From Geodermatophilus aquaeductus (GTDB taxonomy: Bacteria; Actinomycetota; Actinomycetes; Mycobacteriales; Geodermatophilaceae): a DNA stretch of 64,000 nt. The position numbers and the translations under genes are program-made. Positions 8,291-16,388 of this stretch are shown here, piece by piece (the stretch's first letter is position 1; each line of letters opens with the position of its first letter). The notes below the pieces were generated by a model. It saw only the letters and a program-made list of their open reading frames with translations. It searched no databases and was not told the DNA's origin. The stretch is from assembly GCF_900182545.1 (NCBI RefSeq), contig NZ_FXTJ01000017.1, positions 16,584 to 80,583 of the forward strand, in the 5' to 3' direction.

Positions 8291-9298
8291 TCAGTGATCG
8301 AGGGCCAACACGAGCTTGCCGGTGTTGGCGCCGGTGAACAGCCGGCGCAGCACCGGAACGAAGTCCTCGACGGTGCCGTGCACGACCTCCTCACGGGCGA
8401 CGAGCTCGCCCGCGTGCAGCCAGCTGGCGAGCCGGCCGATGGCCTCGGGATAGCGGTCGACGTAGTCGAGCACCAGCATCCCGGTCATCGAGGCCCGCGC
8501 CACCAGCAGCATCAGGTAGTTCCTCGGCCCCTGGACTCGCTCGGCGTTGTACTGGGAGATGGCGCCGCAGATGACGACGCGCGCGCCGCGGGCGAGCCGG
8601 GTCAGGACGGCGTCGAGGACGTCGCCGCCGACGTTGTCGAAGTACACGTCCATCCCGCCCGGAGCCAACCGCCGGAGCTCGGCTGCGACGTCCTGGTTCT
8701 GATAGTCGATCGCCGCGTCGAAGCGCAGCTCCTCGACCAGCCGGCGGCACTTGTCCGGACCGCCGGCGATGCCGATCACCCGGCAGCCGTGGATCCGGGC
8801 GAGCTGACCGGCGACGCTGCCGACCGCGCCCGCCGCACCGGACACGACGACGGTGTCCCCCGGCCCGGGGCGTCCGACGTCGAACAACCCGAAGTAGGCG
8901 GTGAGCCCAGTGCCTCCGAGCGCGCCCAGATGCGTGGGCAGCGGCGCGACGGACCGATCCACCCGGCGGACCCCGTGGCCGTCGGAGACGGCGTACTCCT
9001 GCACCCCGAAGAACCCGGACACCCAGTCGCCGACCGCGAAGCCGGGGTGCGCGGACGCGGCGACCCGCCCGATAGCGCCGGCCCGCATGACCTCACCGAT
9101 GCCCACCGGGGGCAGGTAGGAGCGCACGTCGTTCATCCAGCCGCGCATCGCCGGATCGATCGACACGTGCGTGACCTCGACGACGAACTCGCCGTTCCCC
9201 GGCTCCGGTACCGGCTCGCGGGTCACCGTGAAGTCCGTCGGCTCCGGCAGGCCGGATGGCCGGGACGCCAGACGCAGTTGCCGGTTGCTCACGGTCAT
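8291..9298 (-). CDS. NADP-dependent oxidoreductase, MDR superfamily (leukotriene B4 dehydrogenase / CurA type)
   Basis: 335 residues from ATG 9298, with GGGGAGG four bases upstream. Hallmarks of the zinc-independent medium-chain reductases that reduce alkenals and enones: DPAMRGWMND near the N-terminus, GGTGLTAYFGL, the dinucleotide site VVVSGAAGAVGSVAGQLARI, GGPDKCRRL, YFDNVGGDVLDAVL, and ICGAISQYN near the C-terminus. The protein is full length for the family. It is probably cytosolic and used for detoxification of reactive carbonyls. No operon partner is evident. Confidence 0.9.
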   Translation of the reverse strand: MTVSNRQLRLASRPSGLPEPTDFTVTREPVPEPGNGEFVVEVTHVSIDPAMRGWMNDVRSYLPPVGIGEVMRAGAIGRVAASAHPGFAVGDWVSGFFGVQEYAVSDGHGVRRVDRSVAPLPTHLGALGGTGLTAYFGLFDVGRPGPGDTVVVSGAAGAVGSVAGQLARIHGCRVIGIAGGPDKCRRLVEELRFDAAIDYQNQDVAAELRRLAPGGMDVYFDNVGGDVLDAVLTRLARGARVVICGAISQYNAERVQGPRNYLMLLVARASMTGMLVLDYVDRYPEAIGRLASWLHAGELVAREEVVHGTVEDFVPVLRRLFTGANTGKLVLALDH

Positions 9299-9483
9299 GG
9301 GGCCTCCCCGCCCGTCCCGAGCCGGTGTGCGTCCAGTGTCCGGCGCGGGCAGCGCCGTGTCACCGGTCCCCAGGACGCCGTCCTGCGGTGCAGCCGCGTC
9401 CGGCGCCGATGAAGGAGATCCAACCGGCCGGCATGGACATCCCCACCCGGCAGCGCTAGGGCGCATCGGTGCTTGCGGTCGGC

Positions 9484-9780
9484 TCACAGCTCCGCGGCTA
9501 CATCGGCGCAGGCATCGTCGATTCGCCGGTTGAGCTCCACCACCGCGGCCAAGGCCATGCTCGAGCGCGCCTGCCTGTCGGTACCGCCGACGGCCTTCCA
9601 CAACGCCGCCTCCGCGCACTTGCCGGCGTCCGGACGCGGATCATGGGTGCAGGAGTCACGCTGCGGCGAGGCAATCGAGGTCACCGAGGCCAGGCAGTCC
9701 CCGCACAGGTCCACGTGGTCGTCGCCGGCGCCGGTCACCACGTACAGACCGAGCCCATCCCGCTGACACCGCGGGCACAC
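9484..9780 (-). CDS. small zinc-ribbon-like protein of unknown function
   Basis: About 98 residues from GTG 9780. The N-terminal 45 residues contain two CxxC pairs (CPRC and CGDC, about 24 residues apart), a typical treble-clef or zinc-ribbon spacing. Two later Cys residues and a helical tail (MALAAVVELNRRIDDACADV) follow. No family is recognised and no clear ribosome binding site is seen. It may be a small accessory protein of the degraded island or a fragment of a larger protein. Confidence 0.4.
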   Translation of the reverse strand: MCPRCQRDGLGLYVVTGAGDDHVDLCGDCLASVTSIASPQRDSCTHDPRPDAGKCAEAALWKAVGGTDRQARSSMALAAVVELNRRIDDACADVAAEL

Positions 9781-9849
9781 ATCCCGCGGCCGGGCGGCGG
9801 CAGCATCGTCGGATGCGGGCCGTGCGCGTCCCCGCGACCGTCACCCGGC

Positions 9850-9966
9850 AGCTTCGCCGTCCGGATCGCGGCCGCGCCGGGTGCGGAGGTCACCGGCGTG
9901 TTCAACACCCGCGACGTCGAACTCGTCCGCGCGATCGGCACCGCCCACGTCATCGACTACACCGCA
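9850..9966 (+). pseudogene. fragment of a zinc-type alcohol dehydrogenase / quinone oxidoreductase
   Basis: A stretch of about 37 codons reads FAVRIAAAPGAEVTGVFNTR then DVELVRAIGTAHVIDYT, which is the cofactor-binding strand-helix-strand of medium-chain dehydrogenases (usual form FAVQIAKAFGAEVTGVCST, SIGADHVIDYT). Nothing before or after it in this frame belongs to the family, and no start is present. It ends exactly where a possible transposase remnant begins on the other strand. Confidence 0.55.
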
Positions 9967-10058
9967 GCCGTCTCAAGGTCCCTGGTCCCGGTGAACGCCC
10001 GGCAGCGGTCGTTCCAGCCGGCGATGAACCGCTCGATGGCGGCGAATGAAGGGTGGGA
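9957..10058 (-). mobile_element. possible C-terminal remnant of an IS630-type transposase
   Basis: The minus strand reads HPSFAAIERFIAGWNDRCRAF followed by TGTRD and a TAG stop. The pattern of an aliphatic residue, FI, a small residue, GWN, R and AF is close to the end of IS630-family DDE transposases (FIDGWNERCHPFVWTK). Only about 30 residues are left; the catalytic DDE region and terminal repeats were not found. The similarity is short and may be chance. Confidence 0.35.
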
Positions 10059-10136
10059 CGGCACGAGCCTCCAACACCGCGAACCGCTCTGGCACCGTGA
10101 GGTCACCCGTGCTACCCCCCGGCCACGGAGGCCCGC

Positions 10137-10553
10137 ATGTACACCGTCGATGTCGTGACCGTGGTGCCCGCCACCCTCGAGCGCACCTGGGCGGCACTCT
10201 GCGACATCGAGCACTGGCCGGACTGGCAGCCGATCCGCAGCGTCACCGTCGACGGCGATGGTGCGCTCGGCCCGCGGGTCGAGTACACCGTGCACGGCCG
10301 CGGCATCCGGGACCGCTACCGCGTGACCGAGTTCGACCCGCTGCACCGCCTGACCTACGAGATGGTCTCGGGCAACCTGCCGCTGCGGCACTACCGGTCC
10401 GAGCAGACGCTGCTCGCAGCGGGTGACGCGAGCGTGGTCCGCTCTCGCACCACCTTCGAGCCGGTGGTGCCCGGCACCGGCTGGCTGTTCGAGCGGATCA
10501 TCGCCGTCGTCTTCGGAAGGATGGGCCGCGGGCTCGCCAGAACGCTCGGCTGA
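10137..10553 (+). CDS. SRPBCC (START/polyketide cyclase-like) family protein
   Basis: 138 residues from ATG 10137, with GGAGG five bases upstream. It begins with MYTVDVVTVVPATLERTWAA and CDIEHWPDW, the usual first strand and helix of the SRPBCC helix-grip fold, and continues with RYRVTEFDPLHRLTYEM and a C-terminal helix ERIIAVVFGRMGRGLART. Proteins of this fold bind hydrophobic ligands or act as cyclases; the ligand is unknown. The gene is intact although it lies in a degraded region. Confidence 0.8.
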   Translation: MYTVDVVTVVPATLERTWAALCDIEHWPDWQPIRSVTVDGDGALGPRVEYTVHGRGIRDRYRVTEFDPLHRLTYEMVSGNLPLRHYRSEQTLLAAGDASVVRSRTTFEPVVPGTGWLFERIIAVVFGRMGRGLARTLG

Positions 10554-11195
10554 GGCATCGGCGCCACCATGCTGCCGGACGGGAGCCTCGAGACCCGCAC
10601 GCGAGCGAAGGCGTTGGGCGCGGACACGAGCATCTCCACGTTGGAGCCAGGCGGATCCTCGCCAACCGCGACACCGAGGTCGCCGTCTTCGCGCCATGCG
10701 TGCGCTGCTGTGGTCCGGCGGCCGGAGGCGACGGCCGCGCGAAGCAGGCACGCTGCCCCGGTGAGCAGCGCGGCAGCCGGCGACGCGGTCCGGGCCGCTG
10801 AAGGGACTGTCGCGCGAACCCAGTTCGCGACTCCCTCAGGTCGTCTCCGGCTCCCAGGGTTCGATCATTGCAGGCTGTTGGTGCCTGTTGCCCGCAGCGG
10901 GGATCCTGTCCGTGAGGAAGGCCGGAGCGCGGGTCTCCGGAACGGCCGAGGACCTGCGGGCCAACCCAGGAGGCGTCACCACGATGAGAGGTGACAGGTC
11001 ATGACAGCAGCGGATGGTTCCCGCAAACGCTGGCTTGACGGCAGTAGTCCCGGCTACCAGGTCCTGCCCGAGCCGATAGCGCTTGAGGAGACGATCGCCG
11101 TTCACCCGGCGGAGCCGGCATTGCCCCCGGCCGATTGGCACGTTGGACCCGATGCCTTCGGCGACGGGGGCGACGGGGGCGACTGACTTCTCTGA
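10554..11195. other. 642-base region without a supported gene
   Basis: Between the SRPBCC gene and the integrase fragment. It contains a hairpin at 10803-10833 and several open frames without family resemblance. A 61-codon frame at 11001-11186 starts with ATG but has no recognisable content. Lower GC stretches near 10850-11090 fit foreign or decayed DNA. Confidence 0.4.
10803..10833. terminator. hairpin downstream of the SRPBCC gene
   Basis: GTCGCGAAC (10809-10817) and GTTCGCGAC (10821-10829) are perfect inverted repeats around CCA, extended by GGGA/TCCC with a two-base bulge. There is no U tract. It may be a terminator-like hairpin or a recombination relic of the island. Confidence 0.4.
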
Positions 11196-11624
11196 AGCCG
11201 GGGGCTGCAGCTCGACGAGCCCAAGCCCGACAAGTCCCGCCGGACCGTGCCACTCCCCCGGTCGACGGTCCAAGCGCTGCAGGCCCACCGGACCCGGCAG
11301 CTGGAGGAGCAGCGCGCGGCCGCAGGGGTGTGGCAGGAGAACGGCCTGGTCTTCACCACCGAGATCGGCACGCCGCTCGAGCCGCGCAACGTGCTGCGGC
11401 GCTTCGAGGTCCTCGCGGCGCGAGCCGGTCTCCGCGGCGTCACCCTGCACACCCTCCGACACTCCGCGGCCAGCTTTCTCCTCGCCGCCGGCACACACAC
11501 CAAGGTCGTCCAGGAGCACCTGGGCCACTCGTCCTATGCCATCACCGCGGACATCTACAGCCACGTCGGTCCGGCGCAGCAGCGTGAGGCTGCCGACCGT
11601 CTCGACCAGGCGCTCCGCTGGTGA
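11196..11624 (+). pseudogene. tyrosine recombinase (phage/ICE integrase), N-terminally truncated
   Basis: The open stretch keeps only the C-terminal catalytic part. After LDEPKPDKSRRTVPLPRSTV come LHTLRHSAASFLLAAG (His-x-x-Arg box), VVQEHLGHSSYAITADIYSH (second His and the catalytic Tyr) and a helical tail. The core-binding domain and the segment with the first catalytic Arg are missing, and a stop lies just upstream at about 11193. Its 3' end is about 100 bases from the 3' end of tRNA-Pro, the usual place for the integrase of an element inserted in a tRNA gene. Confidence 0.75.
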
Positions 11625-11675
11625 GGGTTGCTGTCCGCGCCCCGCGTTGCTGTACGCGTTGCTGTATTCACGCGA

Positions 11676-11708
11676 GAGGCGGGCCACCCTCGTCGGGTGA
11701 CCCGCCTC
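11676..11708 (-). terminator. strong hairpin next to tRNA-Pro
   Basis: Arms 11676-11689 and 11695-11708 (14 bases each, loop of five) pair completely on the minus strand with one G-U pair; on the plus strand that pair is a mismatch. It lies just past the 3' end of tRNA-Pro and probably ends its transcript, though no U tract follows. Confidence 0.65.
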
Positions 11709-11726
11709 TGACCTGCGGTTTCACTG

Positions 11727-11800
<74 letters not shown>

Positions 11801-12022
11801 AGCGCCGGGCGGCTCGCACCGCCCGATCGCTGCGTGGAGCAGGTTACCGCACCCGCTCCCCCGACCTGCCCGGTGGTCGACCGCGCGCCGCACGACCGGG
11901 CTCCCCGGTGGACGACGGCACCGTCCGGGCCGCGACGACGGCGGAAGTCACCTCCCGCGGGTGAGCCGGAGACCCCCGGGCCGCGCCAGGCTGCCGTCGC
12001 TGACCACCGTGGAGGAGCGATC

Positions 12023-12619
12023 GTGACGACGACCCCGGAACGCCCGACCCGGCAACGGACGACCCTGGAACGACGGCGCACGGGCGGCGACGTCGCCGTC
12101 GGGGTGCTGCTCGTCATCGCCGGCGTCGTGCTGCTCGGCAACGTCGTCTTCGCGACGGTGGCCTCCGTCCTCCTGATCGGCTGGACGGCGCTGATCTCCG
12201 GCCTCGTGCTGGTCGTGGGCTCGCTGCTGCGGATCCGCTCCGGCGGGTCGTGGGCGGTGGCCCTCGGCGGCGTCGTCCTCGCGGTGCTGGGCCTGTTCAT
12301 CCTCCGCAACACCGCGATCGGCGCGCTCACCCTGACGCTGCTCGCCGGGTGCGTGTTCCTGAGCACCGGGCTGGTGCGGATCGTCGGCGGGGTCGTGGTG
12401 CCGGAGGCGCGCGTCGTGCTCGTCGTCAGCGGGGCGATCTCCGTGGTCCTCGGGCTGTGGATCCTGCTCGACCTCACCACCGCCACGCTCACCCTGCTCG
12501 GGACCCTGCTGGCGATCCAGACCCTGCTCGAGGGCATCACGCTCGTCGCGGTGGGCCGGGTCCGCCCGGCGCCGGCCGGGGCCGCCCCGCCGGCGGGGAC
12601 CACCGGCGCCCCGGGCTGA
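12023..12619 (+). CDS. HdeD/DUF308-family membrane protein
   Basis: 198 residues from GTG 12023, with GGAGGA six bases upstream. Six hydrophobic segments follow each other closely (for example VGVLLVIAGVVLLGNVVFAT and ILLDLTTATLTLLGTLLAIQ), the pattern of the HdeD/DUF308 family of inner-membrane proteins. The role is not known outside enteric acid resistance. It is the first gene of a cluster whose following genes overlap, so it may share their function in the membrane. Confidence 0.75.
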   Translation: MTTTPERPTRQRTTLERRRTGGDVAVGVLLVIAGVVLLGNVVFATVASVLLIGWTALISGLVLVVGSLLRIRSGGSWAVALGGVVLAVLGLFILRNTAIGALTLTLLAGCVFLSTGLVRIVGGVVVPEARVVLVVSGAISVVLGLWILLDLTTATLTLLGTLLAIQTLLEGITLVAVGRVRPAPAGAAPPAGTTGAPG

Positions 12620-12663
12620 GCCGGACTCCGGGCCCCGTGGCGCGGCGGAGGCCGGGAGGACCG

Positions 12664-12834
12664 ATGTCGACGATCCCCACCGTCGATCCCCCGGTCCCGG
12701 CCGCCCGGGAGGAGGGCGACGACGACTTCAGCCTGGCGTTCGCCGCCGGGGCGCTGCTGGTGACCGCGGTCGTGCTCACCGTCCTCGTCCTCGCGGTGTG
12801 GCTGCTCGTGACGTCGGTGCGAGGGGGAGCGTGA
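12664..12834 (+). CDS. 56-residue single-span membrane peptide
   Basis: ATG 12664 is preceded by GGGAGG with a four-base spacer. After an acidic N-terminus (REEGDDDF) comes one hydrophobic span of about 25 residues (AAGALLVTAVVLTVLVLAVW). The stop overlaps the GTG start of the next gene (GTGA), so the two are probably translationally coupled. No family recognised. It could be a small partner of the following membrane hydrolase. Confidence 0.7.
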   Translation: MSTIPTVDPPVPAAREEGDDDFSLAFAAGALLVTAVVLTVLVLAVWLLVTSVRGGA

Positions 12835-14558
12835 GCGCCACACCGGGGACCGTGGACCCGCCGCCCGCGGCACCCCCGGCCGACCCGGGCGGCGGTGCGG
12901 CACGACGGGGCGGCGCCCTCCCGCGCACCGGCTCCGCCCGGCGGCGCGGTGCGTTGTCGCTGCCCGGCTCGTGGGGCGCGCTGCTGCTGGCCTGCGTCTC
13001 CTTCACGCCGTCCCTCCTCCCCCGCAGCGGACTCGCCCAGGGCGTGGTGGCCGGGATCAGCGCCGCCCTGGGGTACGGCCTGGGCGTCCTCCTGGCGGCG
13101 GTCTGGCGCGGGCTGGCCGACCGGGGTGCGCGCGTCCCGCGTCCGCGGTCGTGGCGCGTGTTCGGCGTCGCCGCCGCGCTGCTGGGGACGGCGGCCCTCG
13201 TGCTCGGCCGGCGCTGGCAGGACGAGCTGCGCGCCCTCATGGGCGCCGATGGCGAGGACCTGTGGCGGTACCTGCTGGCGGTCCCCGTCGGACTGCTGGT
13301 GTTCGCCGTCCTGCTCGGGGTCGCGCGGCTCGTGCGGGGAGCCGCGCGCGCCGTCGCCCGGCTGCTCGCCCGGTGGATCGGCGCCCGCGCCGCCCGGACC
13401 CTCGGCGGCCTCGCGGTCGCCGGCCTGGTCGTGCTCCTGATCACCGGCTCGGGGGCCGACGCCCTGCGCGCCGCCGTGGACCGCTCCTTCGCGCTCGCCG
13501 ACGGGACCACCGCCGACGGCGTGCGGCGCCCGGACAGCGGGCTGCGCTCGGGCGGACCCGGCTCGTTGATCGCCTGGGACACCCTCGGCCGGGAGGGACG
13601 GACCATCGTGGCCGGCGGCCCGTCCGCGGAGGAGATCGCCGCCTTCACCGGGACCGCCGCCACCGAGCCGATCCGGGTCTACGCGGGCCTCGCCTCCGCC
13701 GGGGACACTCCCGCCCGCGCGCAGCTCGCCGTCGACGACCTGGAGCGGGCCGGCGGGTTCACCCGGGCGCGGCTGGCGGTGGCCACGACCACGGGCCGCG
13801 GCTGGCTGGACGCCGGCTCCCTGTCGGCCTTCGAGTACATCGCCGGCGGCGACTCCGCGCTCGTCTCGATGCAGTACTCCCACGTGCCCTCGGGGATCTC
13901 CTACCTCGTCGACCAGTCACGCGCCCGCGCCGCCGGGCGGGAGCTGTTCGACGCCGTCTACCAGCGCTGGACCGCCCTGCCCCCGGAGGCCCGGCCGGAG
14001 CTGTTCGTGCTCGGCGAGAGCCTGGGGTCCTTCGGCGCCGAGGCCGCGTTCAGCGGCGAGTCCGACCTGCGCAACCGGGTCACCGGCGCCCTGTTCGTCG
14101 GCGCGCCCAACTTCAACGCGCTGCACACCGAGTTCCGCGACGACCGGGACGCCGGCAGCCGCGAGGTCGAGCCGGTCTACCGCGGCGGGCGGACGGTGCG
14201 CTTCAGCACCGACGTCACCACGGGGGCTCCCCCGGCCGGCGTCCCGTGGGACGGCGCCCGCGTGCTGTACCTGCAGCACCCGTCGGACCCGATCGTGTGG
14301 TGGAGCCCCTCGCTGCTGCTCACCCGGCCCGACTGGCTGGAGGAGGAGCGCGGGCGCGACGTGCTGCCCGCGACGACCTGGCTCCCGCTCGTCACCTTCT
14401 GGCAGGTCACCCTGGACATGCCGTTCTCCCTCGACGTGCCCGAGGGACACGGGCACCGCTACACCCGGGAGTCGGTGGACGCCTGGGCCCTGCTCCTGCG
14501 CCCCGCGGACTGGACGCCGGAGCAGGCCGACCGGCTGCGCGACCTGATCCGGCGGTGA
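12831..14558 (+). CDS. membrane-anchored alpha/beta hydrolase (Abhydrolase_9 family)
   Basis: 575 residues. The N-terminal part has about four or five membrane segments, beginning with SWGALLLACVSFTPSLLPRS, a signature of the N-terminal domain of this actinobacterial family. The C-terminal half is an alpha/beta hydrolase: LFVLGESLGSFGAEAAF has the nucleophile Ser397, YLQHPSDPIVWWSP the acid region, and PEGHGHRYT the His. It probably acts on a lipid or ester at the outer face of the membrane; the substrate is unknown. GTG 12831 overlaps the stop of the small membrane peptide, and its own stop overlaps the next start. Confidence 0.88.
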   Translation: MSATPGTVDPPPAAPPADPGGGAARRGGALPRTGSARRRGALSLPGSWGALLLACVSFTPSLLPRSGLAQGVVAGISAALGYGLGVLLAAVWRGLADRGARVPRPRSWRVFGVAAALLGTAALVLGRRWQDELRALMGADGEDLWRYLLAVPVGLLVFAVLLGVARLVRGAARAVARLLARWIGARAARTLGGLAVAGLVVLLITGSGADALRAAVDRSFALADGTTADGVRRPDSGLRSGGPGSLIAWDTLGREGRTIVAGGPSAEEIAAFTGTAATEPIRVYAGLASAGDTPARAQLAVDDLERAGGFTRARLAVATTTGRGWLDAGSLSAFEYIAGGDSALVSMQYSHVPSGISYLVDQSRARAAGRELFDAVYQRWTALPPEARPELFVLGESLGSFGAEAAFSGESDLRNRVTGALFVGAPNFNALHTEFRDDRDAGSREVEPVYRGGRTVRFSTDVTTGAPPAGVPWDGARVLYLQHPSDPIVWWSPSLLLTRPDWLEEERGRDVLPATTWLPLVTFWQVTLDMPFSLDVPEGHGHRYTRESVDAWALLLRPADWTPEQADRLRDLIRR

Positions 14559-16369
14559 GCGCGTCCGATGTCGGGACGTCGGCGCCCCCCGTTCACACCC
14601 CCGCGCCGTCCGACGAGGCGCTGCTGCGCGCCCACGAGCCGGTGCTGCGCTTCACCGCCGGTGAGCTGTTCCTGCCCACCGCGGTCGGGCCCTACGTGGC
14701 ACGGTGCAGCCTCCGGGCGGACGGGCCGGACGGGCCGGACGAGGTCCTCGTCCCTGCGGGCGCGCTCGACCTGCAGGAGCTGGCCGCGGCCGGGACCCGG
14801 CACCGTGACCGGCCGCTGCACCTGCGCTTCGTCGACCCGCCCCTGACGAGGACGGAGCTGCGCGCCTGGCGGCGGGAGGACCGGCCGCGACTGCGCTCGG
14901 CGTCCCGCTTCGCCGCCGTCGGCGTGCTCGCCCGCCTGGTCGACGTCCTGTTCCGGCTGTCGCTGCTCGTGCGCGGCAGCGTCCCCGGCGGAACGGTCGC
15001 CGCCGCGGAGCGCACGGCCCGCGCGCACCTCGACGCCGGGGGCTGCACCTACTACGGCCGGGTCGTCCGCGACGCCGGGTACACGGTCTGCCAGTACTGG
15101 TACTTCTACGCGTTCAACGACTGGCGCTCGACCTTCCACGGCGTCAACGACCACGAGGCCGACTGGGAGACCGTCGCCGTCTACCTCGTCCCCGAGCGAG
15201 GGCGGTGGCGCCCGGCCTGGGTGGCGGCGTCCTCCCACGACCACTCCGGCGAGGCGCTCCGGCGACGGTGGGACGACCCCGGGCTGCGCCGTGAGGGCGA
15301 CCACCCCGTGGTCTTCCCCGGCGCCGGGTCGCACTCCGGCGCGTTCACCCCCGGCGACCACGTCGTCGCCGTCGAGCTGCCGCCGCTGCGACGGCTGCGG
15401 GACCGCCTCGGCCGGCGGAGCGCGGCGGGGTTCGCCATCCCGTTCGTCGACTACGCCCGCGGCGACGGTCCGGCCGTCGGCCCGGGGCACGACCGGACCT
15501 GGCAGCCGGAGGTCGTCGGCGAGGACACGCCCTGGGTCCGGGACTTCCGCGGCCTCTGGGGACTGGACACCCGCGACGCCCTGGGCGGGGAGCGCGCGCC
15601 GGCCGGGCCCCGCTACGAGCGCGACGGCGCCGTCCGCCGCTCCTGGGCCGACCCGCTCGGCTGGGCCGGTCTGGCGACGGTCCCGGCGACGCCCGAGGAG
15701 GAGCGGGCGCTGCTGTGCAGCCGGCGGGACGAGGTCACCGCGCGGCTGCAGGTCCTGGGCGCGCGCATCGCCGGCGAGCGCGAGGAGGTGCGTGGTCTGC
15801 GTGCGCAGGCGCGGGCCCTCGCCGCCTACGCCGACACCGACCGGTGGGCCCGGCCCCGCCGGGAGGAGCTCGGGCGCCGGGAGGCCGGGCTGGCGGCGAC
15901 GGTCGCCGAGCGGACGGAGCTGGCCGAGGAGCGCGCGGCCCTCACCGAGGCCCTGTCCGGGCCGCTGCGGCACGAGGCGCCCGACGCCCACCTGCGCCGG
16001 GTGCACCTGCCGGACGTCATCGACACGCACCGGCACCCGGCCTTCCTGCGCGGCTGGGCCGCGGTGAGCACCCCGCTGCTCGTGCTGGGCATCGGTGTGC
16101 TGCTCACCCGGCCGACCGCGGCGTCCCTGACGGGGTTCGCCACGTTCCTGCTGGTGTTCGCCGGCGTGGAGGCCGTCGCGCGCCGGCGGGTGCGCCTGCT
16201 GCTCACCGTGCTGGCCGTCGCGGCCCTGTGGGTGTCCGCGGTCGCGAGCCTGGTGCTCGCCGTCCTCGGCGCCTGGCGGACCGTCCTCGCCGTCGCGCTC
16301 GTGCTCGCCGCGGTCGTCCTGCTGGTCGTGAACCTGCGCGAGCTGCTCGTCCGCCGGCCGCGCCGCTGA
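14555..16369 (+). CDS. large protein with Vps62-like core, coiled coil and C-terminal membrane segments, function unknown
   Basis: 604 residues from GTG 14555, which overlaps the hydrolase stop (GTGA). The core (about 150-330) is rich in aromatic, His and Asp residues: TYYGRVVRDAGYTVCQYWYF, NDHEADWETVAVYLV, VFPGAGSHSGAF. This recalls Vps62-like proteins. A helical coiled-coil region follows (about 370-470), then four C-terminal hydrophobic segments (from LLVLGIGVLLTRPTA on). No enzyme function can be assigned. The tight coupling to the membrane hydrolase suggests a joint role in envelope lipid or surface processing. Confidence 0.65.
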   Translation: MSASDVGTSAPPVHTPAPSDEALLRAHEPVLRFTAGELFLPTAVGPYVARCSLRADGPDGPDEVLVPAGALDLQELAAAGTRHRDRPLHLRFVDPPLTRTELRAWRREDRPRLRSASRFAAVGVLARLVDVLFRLSLLVRGSVPGGTVAAAERTARAHLDAGGCTYYGRVVRDAGYTVCQYWYFYAFNDWRSTFHGVNDHEADWETVAVYLVPERGRWRPAWVAASSHDHSGEALRRRWDDPGLRREGDHPVVFPGAGSHSGAFTPGDHVVAVELPPLRRLRDRLGRRSAAGFAIPFVDYARGDGPAVGPGHDRTWQPEVVGEDTPWVRDFRGLWGLDTRDALGGERAPAGPRYERDGAVRRSWADPLGWAGLATVPATPEEERALLCSRRDEVTARLQVLGARIAGEREEVRGLRAQARALAAYADTDRWARPRREELGRREAGLAATVAERTELAEERAALTEALSGPLRHEAPDAHLRRVHLPDVIDTHRHPAFLRGWAAVSTPLLVLGIGVLLTRPTAASLTGFATFLLVFAGVEAVARRRVRLLLTVLAVAALWVSAVASLVLAVLGAWRTVLAVALVLAAVVLLVVNLRELLVRRPRR

Positions 16370-16388
16370 GCGCACGGCCGGCGAGGAC

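Noticed and set aside
10569..10994. 141-codon plus-strand frame after the SRPBCC gene
   Set aside because: No domain, low-complexity composition, crosses the 10803-10833 hairpin, and no ribosome binding site.
11001..11186. 61-codon frame in front of the integrase fragment
   Set aside because: Not recognised as an excisionase or the integrase N-terminus; ends in a GDGGDGGD low-complexity tail.
12971..14554. Plus-strand extension making the Vps62-like protein 1132 residues long
   Set aside because: It lies fully inside the Abhydrolase_9 gene in another frame and is Arg-rich; GTG 14555 overlaps the previous stop.
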